A model generated the notes under the pieces. That model was not told where the DNA came from. It saw only the letters and a list, made by a program, of their open reading frames with translations, and did no database searches. A program made the position numbers and the translations under genes. A stretch of DNA of 64,000 bases from Eublepharis macularius (Eukaryota; Chordata; Lepidosauria; Squamata; Eublepharidae). The stretch spans positions 43,407,368 through 43,471,367 of the forward strand of contig NC_072791.1 in assembly GCF_028583425.1 (NCBI RefSeq). The letters are read 5' to 3'. Positions 34,483-49,675 of this stretch are shown here, piece by piece (position 1 is the first letter of the stretch; the number at the start of each line of letters is the position of its first letter).

Positions 34483-34618
34483 GCAAGCAGAGGATACAGC
34501 AGCTGTCTGAAAACACCAGGTATTTCCGAAGGCGACTTAAGGAAATGGGCTTTATCATCTATGGAAACGAAGATTCTCCTATTATACCTTTGATGCTGTA
34601 TATGCCTGCAAAAATTGG
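34483..34618 (+). CDS. SPTLC2: Serine palmitoyltransferase subunit 2, third-from-last coding exon
   Basis: The exon encodes about 45 residues, running from [14 protein letters not shown] to [10 protein letters not shown]. This matches the C-terminal part of the SPTLC2 fold-type-I PLP enzyme (alpha-oxoamine synthase family). SPTLC2 pairs with SPTLC1 in the ER membrane and condenses serine with palmitoyl-CoA, the first committed step of sphingolipid synthesis. The acceptor is a pyrimidine tract ending in CAG at 34,480-34,482, and the donor GTAAGT begins at 34,619. The exon starts after one base of a split Gly codon and ends after two bases of another. Both phases join correctly to the expected protein. 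The PLP-binding lysine lies in an earlier exon outside the window. SPTLC3 is the alternative, but the C-terminal exon and the neighbouring ISM2 favour SPTLC2. Confidence 0.95.
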
Positions 34619-34798
34619 GTAAGTACCCATGCAGCACTATAAAACATAGTGATAACTGAGTGTTCTCAGCTGAGATACTGAAGAGCAGGTAGGAGGGGAG
34701 CCAACTGGATATTGACTGGCAGGTATGCAGTAGGAGGACAACAAAAGCAAAGCCCCTCCCATTGGAGGCTATGTCCAATAATCAGCTGAATTGTGTAT

Positions 34799-34845
34799 CC
34801 AGAACCAAAGTGTGTCTGGCTGCTTTGCAACTTTGTAGAATCTTA
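34799..34845 (+). repeat. Left copy of 47-bp direct repeat flanking an SPTLC2 exon
   Basis: The stretch beginning CCAGAACCAAAGTGTGTCTG and ending TGTAGAATCTTA recurs at 35,497-35,543 with one substitution (T/G). The two copies are 698 bp apart and bracket the penultimate SPTLC2 coding exon. It matches none of the repeat families recognised in this window. Confidence 0.85.
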
Positions 34846-35237
34846 GAATGCTTGACCCTGAATAGTCTTGAACAACACAAGCCTCCTGTTTAGATAGCCA
34901 GCAGCCAGGGAGGGGTGGTGGGTGAAATTCTTGTTAAGTGAAGTTGCTGTATTTTCTCAAAATGATTTTCAAGTTTGAGTTACAAATCCGTTTAGAAGCA
35001 GCCTGTTAAAAGACCAGCCACTGCCAAATATAATCTTTCAACTTTGTGAGAACTTGATACACTGAAAATCATTCTAGGAAGACCACCACTAGACTGAACA
35101 AAAGAGGCCTTTGTGTTCAGGCATTCTCCTACCATGGCAAGGCAGAGTAGAGACTAGAAACAGAAGGCTCCCAGACACTCTTCACCAAAGGCTTTCTTGA
35201 ATGGGGCAGCATAGGGCATGTGGTGGCAGCAGTGTAG

Positions 35238-37860
<2,623 letters not shown>

Positions 37861-38255
37861 CTTTTGAGGCCCTGCTTCGGGAGCTTCACTTACAGAGATT
37901 AGGCAGGTGGCAACCTGGGAGGGGCCTTCTTGGTTGTGGCACCAAAATTCCGGAACTCTCTCCTCAGGGAGATTCATCTGTCCCCTTCTGTTGACATTTT
38001 CCTCCAGCAGATGACTTTTGAGTTTCGTTTGGCGTTCCCTCAGTGAGTCTTCCTTCATGCCCAGTGTATTTGTTTTAAATGTTTTAATTGTTGTTTTTAT
38101 GTCTGTATATTTTCACTCTTAACAGTTTTAATGATGTGGAGGTGTTTTGGTTGGTTTTAATCATTTTCAAATGTGATTTTATTATGTATATTTTAACTTG
38201 TTAGCTTCCTTGGTGGCCCTTATGAGGGCAGAAAGGCAAGATATAAATTTTGTTA
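37861..38255 (+). mobile_element. L2-type LINE 3' end
   Basis: A degenerate end of ORF2 (FLVVAPKFRNSLLREIHLSP in one frame) is followed by a ~200-bp AT-rich 3' UTR ending GGCAAGATATAAATTTT, the L2 3' terminus. Confidence 0.75.
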
Positions 38256-38264
38256 GATAAAGAA

Positions 38265-38480
38265 TATTTAATATCCTGCCTTTCTCTCCTGTGGGGACCC
38301 AAAATGGCCCAAATTGTCTCTTCTCCATTTTATCCTTGCAATAACCCTGTGAGGATAGGTTAGCCTGAGAGTGTGCAACTGGTACAGGGTCACCCAGTGA
38401 TCTTCCATGGCAGAGCAGGGAATCAAACCAGGGTTTCCCAGATCCTAGTCAGCACTCTAACTATTGCACCATGCTGATGT
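38265..38480 (-). mobile_element. tRNA-derived SINE (reverse)
   Basis: The + strand carries the complement of a tRNA-like head at its right end (AATCAAACCAGGGTTTCCC, then CTAACTATTGCACCATGCTG). The left side reads GCCTTTCTCTCCTGTGGGGA. It is the same family as the forward copy at 54.5 kb and ends about 100 bp before the terminal SPTLC2 exon. Confidence 0.75.
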
Positions 38481-38527
38481 ACAGCACCACTGTGTGCTAC
38501 CTTGTGTAAGGTAAGGGTATGATCTAA

Positions 38528-38701
<174 letters not shown>

Positions 38702-41700
38702 GTTCTCTGCGTGTTTTGTGGAGTTTGCTCCTTTACAACAAGACTTTTGTGTGGTTCTGAGGCCAAGGTTTTTGAACCAAGCACTCACTCACTGCTTTAG
38801 CATATAAACAATGACTTTACTTGCACAACTGAAGTAGCTACAGGAGCTCTAAATTGTGTTTTGTATGTGGCAAAGCAAAATCTGGCTTTTATTCCTATTG
38901 CTTCAAGGTCTTGCTGTTGGAAGGTGCATGGCATTATCATGCTGCTTCCTTATTTATTTGTCACAGTGACATCACAGTGGCCATAGTTGGCAGTAGATGT
39001 TTTGCCTGTCATACTGCCTTGTGGACATTGAGTGTGTGTCTTAGGATGCTACATTGCTTCTGTCACAACATTTCCAGATTCATGCCTAAAATCTAAACAC
39101 CTTGGGAGTGCAAGACCATTCATTTTTCAGTCAGGGCTTCTGAGGAGATTGTTGGCTGCTAACTTAAATATATTTAACAAGAAATAATCAACCAAAGTAT
39201 ATTCTTTTTGCATTTGTGTAATTTAAAGCTTAGCATGCTTTTTATTTCTTCTTAAATGGTGGCTAGTTTACCATTTTCAGGACTGTTGTTCAGTTCCTCA
39301 AGGAACAAGCAGGGGACCTTCTAGGACTTGGCCACTTAGGTTCAGGCTGAGGACCAAACATTCCTCTAGGGTAAGTAACAAAAGGTATCTCTGAACAGGA
39401 CAGGTCCTCATGGGCATTTATGCAAATAACTCCAGCTTCCAGGATGCATCCATTTTCCAGATTTGAATTTTGCTGTTGGATTAGTGATTGTCTCCTCTGA
39501 ATTTGCAAAACTTTAAGGGAAATCATGATATTTATTAAATTGCACTGGGGAAGGAGGAAATCATATGCCTAGAACTCGGTAGGTGCCTTATTTTTTTCAT
39601 GTAGCAATGCTTCCACTCTTTTTCCTGACAGTCCTTTTTTTGGCCCAAATGGCTTTATTAAGCTAGTATACCAAGAGCACTAATTACTTGGTATAGTGGT
39701 ACTTTATTCCTCTGCTCCTTCCTGCCTTTGCTGGGTCCAGAGAAGTAGGCAGCATGAGTTAAATCAGCACCATTGCGTTATGTACAACATTTGTCCTGGA
39801 GTATTTTATCACGTTGCTTTTGTGATAGCGACATCAGTCACAGTTAACAAGGTCCCAAATTTTAAAATTGGGCTGATAGAAGCTCTTGAAACCATCTCGG
39901 GATTCTTCAGGCAAGTGGAGGCAGCCTTCCGAAATCAGACTGAGTTGTAAGAATGTAGTAGTTGAGATGCAGTCTTTCTCCACTGTGATCTGAAAAGAAA
40001 TCTTAAGAAATGGGAATGCCCTTTGCTTATTTCTCTCCACCACCTTTTCCATTTTCAGATAATTTTTTCCTGTAGATAATTGCGCAAAAAGATTTTAAAA
40101 CAACCCTTGAAAGCAAAACGATGTGCATAGGCCACTTTTAAGAAAAAGATCCCGCTAGAGAATTTGTTTCTCAGTAGCAAATTAAAGTGAGAATTAGTTA
40201 ATGTAGAAATAAGTGGCAATTATAAGTATTTGAAATGACCACAACTTCCAGAGTACTCAGATCTATGATGGTTGTACTCTTTGTTCACTGGTGATTGTGT
40301 ACAGTGTGTAGACAGGGCAAGATGCAGTATGTTACCTCACACATGCACAGTATCCGTGTTCTTTAACACTAGAATTCGTTAGATGTACATGGAAAAGCCT
40401 CACTCTTGCTCTCCCTATGAATTCCCTCAAAGGATTACATTTGAATAGCTCAAGATCCACTAGACTGCTTTAAGAGCCTTTGCCTCAGAATTATTAGTCT
40501 CCGCTTTCCACTTCTGTGTAACAAGAACTTTAGCTAGGTCAGCATAAGGATTCCTGAGGGGTGAATTAGAAATATTGATACTTGACTGAGGGATGGCTTG
40601 CAGTGGCTAAATATTGCCTGACACATCATCATCATCTACCACAGTTTATCCAATTGTAGGTGTTAAATAGGCTAGACCTCTTGAAATTTAATGGGGCCCA
40701 GGGTGGGGCGTTCTTTCATGCTCTTTCTACTAAGCTATGTGGCCCTTAGCATTGTGAGCCAAATGCAGAGGAAACGGTATCCGAGTCTCATTTCACCTAA
40801 ATTCCGGGCATTCTTTGAATAATTAGAAATATATTATTAGAATTGGCCTTTCTAGAATTTGTGTTTTTTCCATTAAATTTTAGCAGCACTGGTTTTGAAG
40901 TTCTGTCACCATCCCAAGTCTGCGTTTCTACCCAGGTTTACTGAACAGTATTAGATACAACATTTGGGTTTTCTCTGTTCTCAAACTGATTAAGAACAAT
41001 GCTACATGCTATAACTGTTGCAAGGAAGATTAGTTAATTGTATTTTCTGAAGACCTAAAGTATGGAAGTAAAAAATATAGATGCCAATGTTACCTGTAAA
41101 AAATGATAACGCTCCCCTGATTTGGGCCAGTCTCTACATAGGACTAGAATGTCAGTATTCTCAAAATTCTTCCCTTAGAGTGAATTAAACTGCTTAGCTT
41201 TAGCTGTGACTGACTTATCCTTTTACGGTTTGGGTAAGACTGGAAGTTCAGTGCTAAAAAGTTTCCACCAGAAATAAAGTTCATGCTTTGTGTTGTCCTT
41301 GCAGTACCACTGTACACACGTATGTAGTCAAGTTAGCTATGTAATAAATAGCTGTAAGATCATGTCTTACAAGTGGTTGGCATTTATATGTCCTTTGTAT
41401 GAAGATGAGTAGCAAATCGAGACTGTTCTTGAACATACTTTTAACTGATTGCATTTCCACAATTTTTATTTGCAGAAATACTTAAGTAACGTCTGAAAGA
41501 AGAATAGGAAACATTAGCTGGATGGGTGATGGGAGGTGGTAGGATTTGAGAATTTATGCTTGACAGTACTGTTCTGAGAAATGTGGAGGGTCATGTGAGC
41601 AGTGTTTTCAGCCTGTCTGTCATATTGTGGTCCTATGATATTACCCAGCAAGTGTGGCTTTTTACGTGTTTGGGGAGGTGGCCTTTTGCAGGGGGGAGCA

Positions 41701-44700
41701 GCAGAACAAATGGTAGCAAGTGAGACTCCAAGACTCCTGCCACCCCAGTTTCTCCTTTGGGAGAAAGAACACTGTGCTTTGGATCCAAAAGTCCATGATC
41801 TGTTTTCACAGATCTTTCAAGAATAGCATGGGTGTGGTGTGTGAGGGTATGCAGTGGGAACTGTTGAAAAATTTCCCCCGCCCCCAGCTAGTACAAGTAC
41901 CTGCCTGCTAATAAAAGCCTACTTTGGTTACAGCCCAGTAAGTTTGATGTAGAAGGGGAGCAGTACACATATTAAGGCATCTCTTACGTTATACCAGAGG
42001 ATGTAAATATTTTGCACAAGATCAGCACGTATCTCCTGCACAGCTCTAGCTCTCTTCTCTCCCTGCTCCCCCTCCCAAATATTTCAAGAATATTTCATTC
42101 CAAAATAGTTTTTTTTTAAAGATGCTTTGAGAGTTGCTATGGTTCTCATTCTATAGTTCTCAACCTATCAGTGTAATGTACAATGTGATCACTTCTAGGA
42201 ATGAATAATCAAAGTTCCCTAGATTTGGAAAGGCTCTACATTGTGCCTATATGATCAATCACTGGGAAAAGCAAGTAGCATTGCATCAGAGGGTGGTCTG
42301 CTTTATTGGGATGAGGTATCCACATTATTCCAATTAAGTGCATATTCTGAAAGACCAGCATTGGCAAGCACATCTGGACACCTGGATACTTTAAGACAGT
42401 GAGGGTTGTAGCCAGCCCTCTTGTAATTGTCTGAGCCCTTTTTTTGCATCAACTTGCAAATTGCTGGGTTTGGAATAAATGGGATTGCTTCTATGATCTC
42501 TACCTAAACTAAGTCTCCAAAATGTCTGTATCCGCTTATATGTATGTTGACTTTCATACATAGATGGAAAAGCCAGGAAGAGCGAGGAAACATTATATGC
42601 TCTGTGGGCATGTTCTCTTAAGTCTCTTAACCTTCATTTTTGAAGCTAGTTAGTCTTTTTTCGTAATCCCTCCCCCAGGACAAGCACAATGGGCAGAAAG
42701 GGCCAAATGGATCATACTAGTTCAAAGATCATAAATTGATAAATAACAGGTATCATTTTCCCCCAAACAAGTGCTGTATCTCTACTTTGGAAGCTGTGCA
42801 AGTAGCAATTCCCAAAAATACGTTCATACTGAAAATAGGCCACAGTCACTCACTTTATAGTTTGCTATGCTGCCTCTTTAGGCCTCTTCCAGAAACATGA
42901 TAGATGCCTTAGAACCACAACTTGAAACATGTTGTACTGTCATCCAAACAGAAAATCCTCATTTTAAGTATTGTAACTATGTACTTTAAGAGTTGGTTTT
43001 CAGTTGAATCCTTGTACTCTGGTATGGATTCCATAATGTATCTAATACAACCCAAATATTTTTCAAAAATGCATGCGTGCTTTTCAGTACTTGTCTCTTT
43101 AAAATATATATGATTGCTTAAGGCTCAGGCTTTGTTGACAAATTTTAAAGGCACAAATACTGAGAAATGCACAAATTTAATATTTACTATGGCATGCATG
43201 TACTTTGTGTTCAGGTACTAGAGTACAAAAGGTAAAACAACAGTCGGTCCAGAACATCTTTGTCATAGTGCTTGTATGTATTTCAGGGGAGGGGTGGAAG
43301 GAATATTATTTCTTTGACCATGTATAATGCTGTTTATCTTGTGAAAAGTGGGTGAGAACATGGCAGAGAATGCTAAAAAGCCTTAAATTGTTGCGGTTCT
43401 TGGCATGAGTTAAACTTATCCTATAGAACAGAAATTATTTGTGGATATTATGTGCTCTAACTTTCTGTGCTGATTGAATATGATCATATAGTTGGTAGGC
43501 AGATCTATCAAGGGTGACAATTAATCATCACACAGGTCTTCAAGTGTTGAAAGTTCTCCCCCTGCCTTTTCCTGCAGGTAGACATTACACTCTTCTTCTC
43601 ATGGTGAATCTTATAAAAATGCATCAGATGATATAGTTAAATATATGTCTGATATTATACGAGTTTATTCTCAATCTTCTGTCCTAATGGAGTGAATATT
43701 ATCATCTCAGGGAGGCAAAAAATCATTCTACCCAGTGAGATTTACATGATGAATACTATCTTGGGTTGAATTCACCATGATGGAATATGTATGGGAACCA
43801 AACCTTAGCTTACTGATTTACATCCTGGCTGGTCACCCTGATGGTTTTCCATGTGAACTGATCCTCTAGATGTGATGCTATTGTGATCTTAGATTTACTT
43901 TGCTATTTGGAACTTAAGAGTGAAGCTTCCTAGTTGATCAACAACTCCTAGAAGAATGATGATCTGATGAAAAGCAAGTTATATTTATGCAGGTAGCTAT
44001 GGCAGCTAGCACATTACCTGCTCATCTGTAGGTAGGCATTTCTAGGCAGCTGGAATATGCCAACAGGTGACACAGTTTACCAAAACACTGTCCAAAAACA
44101 TAAGTGCACTGAAATAGGCAAGCCTTGTCTGTTGCCATTTGCCAAATCATTCCTGCTTTGGCCAGTATTTTCAGCCATCCCATAAACTAAAATCACCTCC
44201 ACTGCATTTACACGCAATTCAGAGGAGGGACATTATTTAGGGGGGAAAACCAGACAAAGAGAACAAACGTATGGAGCCTGAGGCTTTAGGCTATTAGCCT
44301 GAAAGCTAATGGTGGCCCATATATTTTTAGGAGAATTTCTGCAGACTTGCTGTCTAAGTTGCAACTTGTCTTAAATGTCATTGTGTTCTGATGCCTCTGT
44401 GTTGCTAATAATGTATATATATATATATCCTAGACTTTTGTAGATACTAAACATTTTAAATGAAATTTTTAATTACTTCCCCGACACATTTTCTTCCAGA
44501 ATTACAACTTTTTTACACCTTCAGCAATTAACATGGTTGGGCATCATGTGGGAAGGGAAGAAGAAAAGCAGATACTATACTGGCTTTTAAGAAAGTAACA
44601 ACGCATGTTAAGCTAAGAGACTGCTTGACAAAAAGAAATCTACTTATGTTCTGCTTAATAAAAAGACTTCAAGTAAAACCTGTGTAAATACCTTTTTTTC
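38702..44700 (+). other. SPTLC2: Probable long SPTLC2 3' UTR
   Basis: After the SPTLC2 stop there are about 6 kb with no recognisable SINE, LINE or PLE copy, in sharp contrast to both flanks. Long sphingolipid-enzyme 3' UTRs of this size are known in other vertebrates. AATAAA hexamers occur at 41,273-41,278, 41,343-41,348 and 44,657-44,662, with a related AATAAAA near 41,910. The last of these is a reasonable distal polyadenylation signal. The extent is an inference from repeat depletion and hexamers, and transcript ends would settle it. Confidence 0.45.
44657..44662 (+). terminator. SPTLC2: Candidate distal SPTLC2 polyadenylation hexamer
   Basis: An AATAAA hexamer lies just under 6 kb after the SPTLC2 stop codon, near where the repeat-poor interval gives way to repeat-bearing intergenic DNA. 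Proximal AATAAA sites at 41,273 and 41,343 are equally canonical, so alternative polyadenylation is possible. This is hexamer evidence only. Confidence 0.3.
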
Positions 44701-45820
44701 AAGTTGACGTGCCCTGGAAGATACTGGTGACTGTTCGTGAATGACATAGCATTGTGGGAGTGTGTGGCCTGTACTGAAGTCATACTTGAAGAATGAAAGG
44801 GCCTAGTGTCAGCTGGAAAAAGAGTAACACCAGACCAGCAAATGACCACATTTTAAACATACCTTACCTTTCCCCAATTTACTCATATCTTACCTTTCCC
44901 CAGTTTGCCTTCAGGTCTGCTTAGTCTGTTCAGTAAACAAAAGCAAGAAAAAGTTCTCCATTGCAAAAAGTATAATTCAAGCTACCACAAAAACCTTTAG
45001 CAAAAAGTATTGCTTTGGATCTTTTCCTGAATGTCTGTCTGAAGAGGGGCTACCCTTCTCATACCTTGTCCCACTGGGTGGGTGAAATTACAGGAAAAGT
45101 ATGGGGTCTTGTGTAAGACAGATGGACAATCTCAGGTGAGGGGATGGCACGGAAAAACTGATTTGAAGAGCATAATGACAGTCAAAGTTAACCAGCATTT
45201 TAAATTGAGTTCTGAAACAGATAGGTAAGCAGCTGCTATTGCCTTTTGACATACAAGCTGCTGTGTTCCGTACCAACAGCAGTTTCCAAGTTCTGTTTCA
45301 TGGCAGCCTCATGAAGGGTCCAGGTATGAGGTTTTGAAATGATGGATTGGTATTGTTAGAATAACCGAGTCTAAAAGTTGCTAAGAGGTACTTTTTGGCT
45401 ACAGCCTCAATCTAATGCTCAACATAGCTGGGTCCATACATTTTCCTGAGTTCTTCATGCAGAAAAAGCAGGTCCCTGCCCTGTAGAGTCACACTGCCAT
45501 TCTAGATGCAGCCTTCATTTGTTTTGCCTTAGCTGTGTAACCATAGCCTCATGCTACTGGTTTAAAACTGTTTCAGCAACAGTTGAGCAGCCAAGAAAAT
45601 ATAAATGAAATACAATTATTTATTACACAGTGCAAAAGCAATTAAAAACCATGGAACAAAGTTAAAAATTTAGAGACCTAGTATCAGTTACACAGCGTCT
45701 TAAAATTGTTGGCACATATAAAAGAACCAAGTCACAAAATTGATGGCACATATGCAGAGACCAAATGCATTTCAGCCCTCTGGGCCTTCCTCAGTAGTCT
45801 AATTTGTTATTACACACACA
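44700..45820. other. Intergenic DNA between SPTLC2 and ISM2, no repeat recognised
   Basis: No coding block or named repeat recognised. An AT run lies just upstream at 44,412-44,428. Confidence 0.45.
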
Positions 45821-45822
45821 CG

Positions 45823-45954
45823 GCTTTTTTTTCCAGCCGGAATGCAGTTCTGGCACCTTGAAAATACGTGTCTGGTTCCCCCCAATCTCCAGACAGATCA
45901 GTTCCCCTCATTTCCCTCTTGAGAGTTCCACTACCTCTTTTCCCAGAAAAAACG
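45823..45954. mobile_element. Decayed hAT-like MITE, same family as 10.4 kb
   Basis: Begins near GGCTTTTTTTTCCAGCCGG, contains ATCTCCAGACAGATCAGTTC and ends CTTTTCCCAGAAAAAACGCC then CTG. Terminal regions mirror the better copy. The surrounding ACACACAC on both sides could be the 8-bp TSD but is low complexity. Confidence 0.65.
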
Positions 45955-46079
45955 CCCTGCACACACAAACTATGACGGATAAATATAAAACATTGCTGAT
46001 ACAGGTCAGGTAGTATAATTATGGTAACTAAAATTAAAAATGGAAATAAATATTGGCGCAAGTCAATTCCAGAATGCTG

Positions 46080-46255
46080 TCAAAATATTACTATATTATT
46101 TTTAATATTGCTATAATTTATTATTGCTTATTGTATGTTGATTTTAGAAATATTTTCTTGTTTTCATCGATTTTAACTGTTGTTCACTGCCCAGAGCCCC
46201 TGAGGATGGGCGGTTCATAAATCAAAATAAATATTAAAATAAAAGATAGTGGAAC
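46080..46255 (+). mobile_element. L2/CR1-type LINE 3' UTR fragment
   Basis: An AT-rich stretch ends CACTGCCCAGAGCCCCTGAG, then GATGGGCGGTTCATAAATC and AATAAATATTAAAATAAA. This is the 3' terminal signature of L2-like elements with a simple tail. Confidence 0.7.
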
Positions 46256-46940
46256 TTAGATTTATAGCCCCTAATATAAGTCACTTGTTGTGAATATCTC
46301 CTTGGGTGGCTTCACTCCACAGAAGTGGTGCTGAACGAGCATTCTGCAAAAATATATAGTATATAGTGAGGACATATACTATATAGAATCTGAGCCTTAG
46401 ATAACAAAATACAGAGTTGGGTGTCATCAGCATTTTGATTAATTGCCCCGTCCAGCTTTGGACAATTTTATCCAGATTGCTGACATATGTATTAAAAAGG
46501 GGCCCACAAGTTAGATCCTAAACAGCTGATCTGGCCTTTCCAGTGGAAATTCTTGCAGCTGGTTGGACCTTAGCCCTTTTAAAAAACACCTCTCAAAAAG
46601 TGCTTGGGACAATGTTCTTATAGAAGTACTCCAATCACCCAATATGTTAAAATAATGTGTTTCTCTGAGATGCTGGTCAGACTTCCTAAATGAGTTTGTT
46701 TTCCTCTTTAGAACACACATGTATTAAACCTACCTTTGTAGTTAATAGGTTGCAGAATCGTACCACACCCACCTTTTGAGAGCCAGTTAGAATTGCACAA
46801 AGTCATGGCACATCCTCGTTGGGACCAAAGGAGAGCCAGAATCTGGTTTCACTGCCAGGATTCAGATCTTTTTATGTTTAGTCCACTACAGTAATCATGT
46901 ATAGAATAAAGGATTTTGTCTGCACAAATGCTGAGGTATA

Positions 46941-47136
46941 TTGTCCAAGGCTTTCACGGCCGGAGAACGCTGATTGTTGTGGATTTTCTGGGCTATCTAG
47001 CCGTGGTCTTGGCATTGTAGTTCCTGACGTTTCGCCAGCAGCTGTGAAGATGCCAGCCACAGCTGCTGGCGAAACGTCAGGAACTACAATGCCAAGACCA
47101 TGGCTTTACAGCCGGGAAAATCCACAACAACCAGGT
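46941..47136. mobile_element. Fold-back PLE-type tail insertion, family D
   Basis: Two tails in inverted orientation (minus about 46,941-47,045, plus about 47,045-47,136). The boundary is flanked by TGAGGTATA at 46,932-46,940 and 47,137-47,145. The plus arm carries GTGAAGA, T, GCCAG-loop-CTGGC, GAAA, CGTC, AGG (47,044-47,081), the hammerhead-like order. No protein is encoded. Confidence 0.75.
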
Positions 47137-47384
47137 TGAGGTATAGGTTATGAGAAAACAGAACACACACACACCCCGCAATGTAGGCCTCTTTTTGAGT
47201 ATTTGAGTAAAAATATACTTGGTTATTATTATTATAATTACTACTAAGTATATAGTAGTAGTAGTGATGTTCAGTTGTGGAGCTGCCATGCTAAACAGGT
47301 GTTAAGTCAGGAGTTTTGCACTTCAAATACAAATCTATAAAATTCTAACCCTTGTTATTCCCATGCGTGTCTCAAATTTTTATC

Positions 47385-47595
47385 CCATACTTCTTCCAAG
47401 AAGTTTGAGGTAGCATTCATGATTCTCTTTTTACCTCACAACAAATCCTATGAAGTAGACTAAGCAAAGAGAGTATGTGTAACTGATCCTGGATAACCTA
47501 ATGAACTTCATGGGGGGATGAATATCTGACTCAGTTTCCCCAGTCCTAGGCCAAGTTGGAAGTAGATTCTAATGCATCTACTGTACTGCTCCATG
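47385..47595 (-). mobile_element. Old tRNA-derived SINE (reverse), weak
   Basis: Retains traces of the 38.3/54.5-kb SINE family on the minus strand: CCTATGAAGTAGACTAAGC (complement of the body) and CCCCAGTCCTAGGCCAAG near the head. Heavily diverged. Confidence 0.4.
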
Positions 47596-48164
47596 TACAA
47601 GCACTTAGCTGTTAAGTGTTTTGTAGGAACCAGTGCTGGCTTCTGTTACAGAAACTGATTGCAAATGAAAAATGGAGAAATACACTAAATGACAGGAGTT
47701 TTTTGTGTGCATGCTGGAACACATAACTGACGGTGTAAGCTCCCTCAATTGGAATAAATTTTCATTAGCTTCTTTACAGTGCTACAGGGCAGCCTAACGC
47801 AGCTACCCCACTGAAATGATCACCTGATACAAGCTCAGTTGCATTAGGACTGTGGCAATCAAAAGGGACCTTTCCAGAGACCTTTCGGGGGGAGGGGTTA
47901 CTAATACCGAGGGCCTACAGAGGGTGGCAAGAAGGAGGTGAGAGTCAGAAATGGTTCCTGCTAAAATCAATGGAAATTAGAATAAGGAAAATTAATGTGC
48001 AATCACTGTCATGAAAACAACAAAACTGTTCAGACTAAAAGTTGAGGTAAAGGAAAACGGTGCCCAGGCTTAATGAGCACATCTTTAACAGAGAAAAAGT
48101 TGACAGTGTAGTGGGAAAGTTCTGTTTGTAAATGAACACTATAGCAAGGGTCTTGAGTTCAGAC

Positions 48165-48240
48165 TGTTTATTATTTACATTATTTATAGTCCGCCTTTCC
48201 CACTGGGACTCAAGGTGATTTACACAGAATAAGTTAATAT
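48165..48240 (-). mobile_element. L2 3' terminus (reverse), end of the 48-52 kb L2
   Basis: Complement reads ACCTTGAGTCCCAGTGGGA, AAGGCGGACTATAAATAATG and an AAT-rich tail. It is placed correctly to be the 3' end of the interrupted L2 whose coding pieces follow at 48.8-52.2 kb. Confidence 0.65.
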
Positions 48241-48485
48241 ATTCAACAGGATGGAACATCCAATAATGCAGTAAAATTTGGATTGTAAAAATCTGGAACC
48301 AAGCAGAAATCTGAAACATAGCTGAAGCAAAGCAGAAATATTAACACAATGTGTTAAATGATGCAAAAATTACATAGTAGGATCCTACTTGCAGCAACAG
48401 GCAGTATAAACTATACATAGTAGTACAGACCCCACAGTCCCTAACCCTTTACCCAAGAATCTTTCTGAATCATTTTGTTACACAT

Positions 48486-48812
48486 GGGCACGGACCGGGA
48501 AAAAACTGAACCATGTGGTTTGTCAAATTTCACAAACCATGAACTTTCACAAACCTGCCCCTAGTTTGCGAACCAGTTCATTTGGTTCATGAAAACGTCA
48601 CATACAGGTCATAAAATCATCACTTCCGAGTCAGCAGAAGGTTTGCAGGAAGTCCATCCCATTGCCTAAGAAACTGATTGATTGGCACCAGGCTGTCTGC
48701 AGTGACGAACCAAAAAACGAACCAGCCTAAAGTTCATGGCGGTTCATCAGAAACGGAATCTAATGAACCACTGGTTCGTGCTTAATTTTGGTTCATATTT
48801 CAGTTCGTGCCC
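48486..48812. mobile_element. Candidate MITE with terminal inverted repeats, inserted in L2
   Basis: The left end GGGCACGGAC and the right end GTTCGTGCCC are inverted repeats with one mismatch. The interior is full of short inverted GGTTCATGAACC-like runs. It separates the L2 3' end from its coding part. No clean 8-bp TSD could be found, so the hAT assignment is tentative. Confidence 0.45.
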
Positions 48813-48814
48813 CT

Positions 48815-49058
48815 CTCTACACTAGAGCCCTATTTTTTGTGTAGAAAAGCCCTTTTGAATAGTTCAGTTTTGTATAGTGTGTGGAAAGCCAGGAGAGTGG
48901 GGGCCTTCCTGACCTCAGCAGGCAGGCTATTCCATATGGTGGGGACCACAACAGAGAATGCACGTGTACAGGCAATTGCTGGTTTTGCCCATTTGCAGGC
49001 TGGTACCTCAAAAGGCCCTGCTGCGTTGAGCAAAGCTGTTGTGGTAGAGCAGGGATCC
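48815..49058 (-). pseudogene. L2 ORF2 C-terminus, part 1
   Basis: The minus frame reads ACTRAFSVVVPTIWNSLPAE, then VRKAPTLLAFHTLYKTELF, the typical end of L2/CR1 ORF2. It is interrupted on its upstream side by the PLE insertion at 49,071. Confidence 0.8.
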
Positions 49059-49070
49059 TGCAGATATGAG
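49059..49070 (+). repeat. 12-bp target duplication, left of PLE
   Basis: TGCAGATATGAG, repeated exactly at 49,664-49,675. Confidence 0.88.
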
Positions 49071-49663
49071 ATCCAGAGGAGTTAGCCATGTTAGTCTGTA
49101 GTAGCAAAATCAAAAAGAGTCCAGTAGCACCTTTAAGACTAACCAATTTTATTGTAGCATAAGCTTTCGAGAATCACGTCAAGCTGGGACTGAATAGGGA
49201 CTATGAATGGTTATCTCATTATCACAGGTAACTGATTTCCTTTACAGAGGCGGAGTCAGGGGGAGTCCAGTGGCACCTGGCATGGGCTTTCGAGGATCAC
49301 AGTTCTCTTTGTCAGATGCATCTGGCGGGGAGGGCAGTGGTTATCGAAGGCTTGTGCTGCAGTGGAATTGGATAGTCTAGGTGCTGCTGCTGAACTATTT
49401 TTGATTTTGCTACTACAGACTAACACGGCAAACTCCTTTGAACCTTTACACAAGCAAACTGATCCCCACCCCAAAAGGAGCTGTCTGCATCTCCATATCA
49501 AAGGAGTTGTTTACATCCCCCCTCTCCCCCCCCTCTCCTCTTCTATATTTGACCAGTTTCCTTCTGCCCTCCATGCATCTGACGAAGAGAATGTGATTCT
49601 TGAAAGCTTATGCTACAATAAAATTGGTTAGTCTTAAAGGTGCTACTGGACGTTTTTTGATTT
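49071..49663. mobile_element. Fold-back PLE tail insertion (family A) inside L2
   Basis: A minus-strand tail (49,071 to about 49,177) is joined to a plus-strand 3' part (about 49,178-49,663) that starts in the last codons of the PLE protein (LGLNRDYEWLSHYHR-like) and runs through the 3' UTR. Exact 12-bp TSDs flank it. The 3' UTR here holds an extra complete tail-like segment at about 49,370-49,440. The second tail carries CTGACGA, GAGAA-tgtga-TTCTT, GAAAGCTTATGC at 49,575-49,613. Confidence 0.88.
49575..49613 (+). ncRNA. Hammerhead-like motif (family A, variable core base C)
   Basis: Same layout as 26,535-26,573, but the CUGANGA variable position is C and the last base of helix II is T instead of C. 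It pairs as a G-U wobble, so the helix is kept. Confidence 0.5.
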
Positions 49664-49675
49664 TGCAGATATGAG
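49664..49675 (+). repeat. 12-bp target duplication, right of PLE
   Basis: TGCAGATATGAG, identical to 49,059-49,070. Confidence 0.88.
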
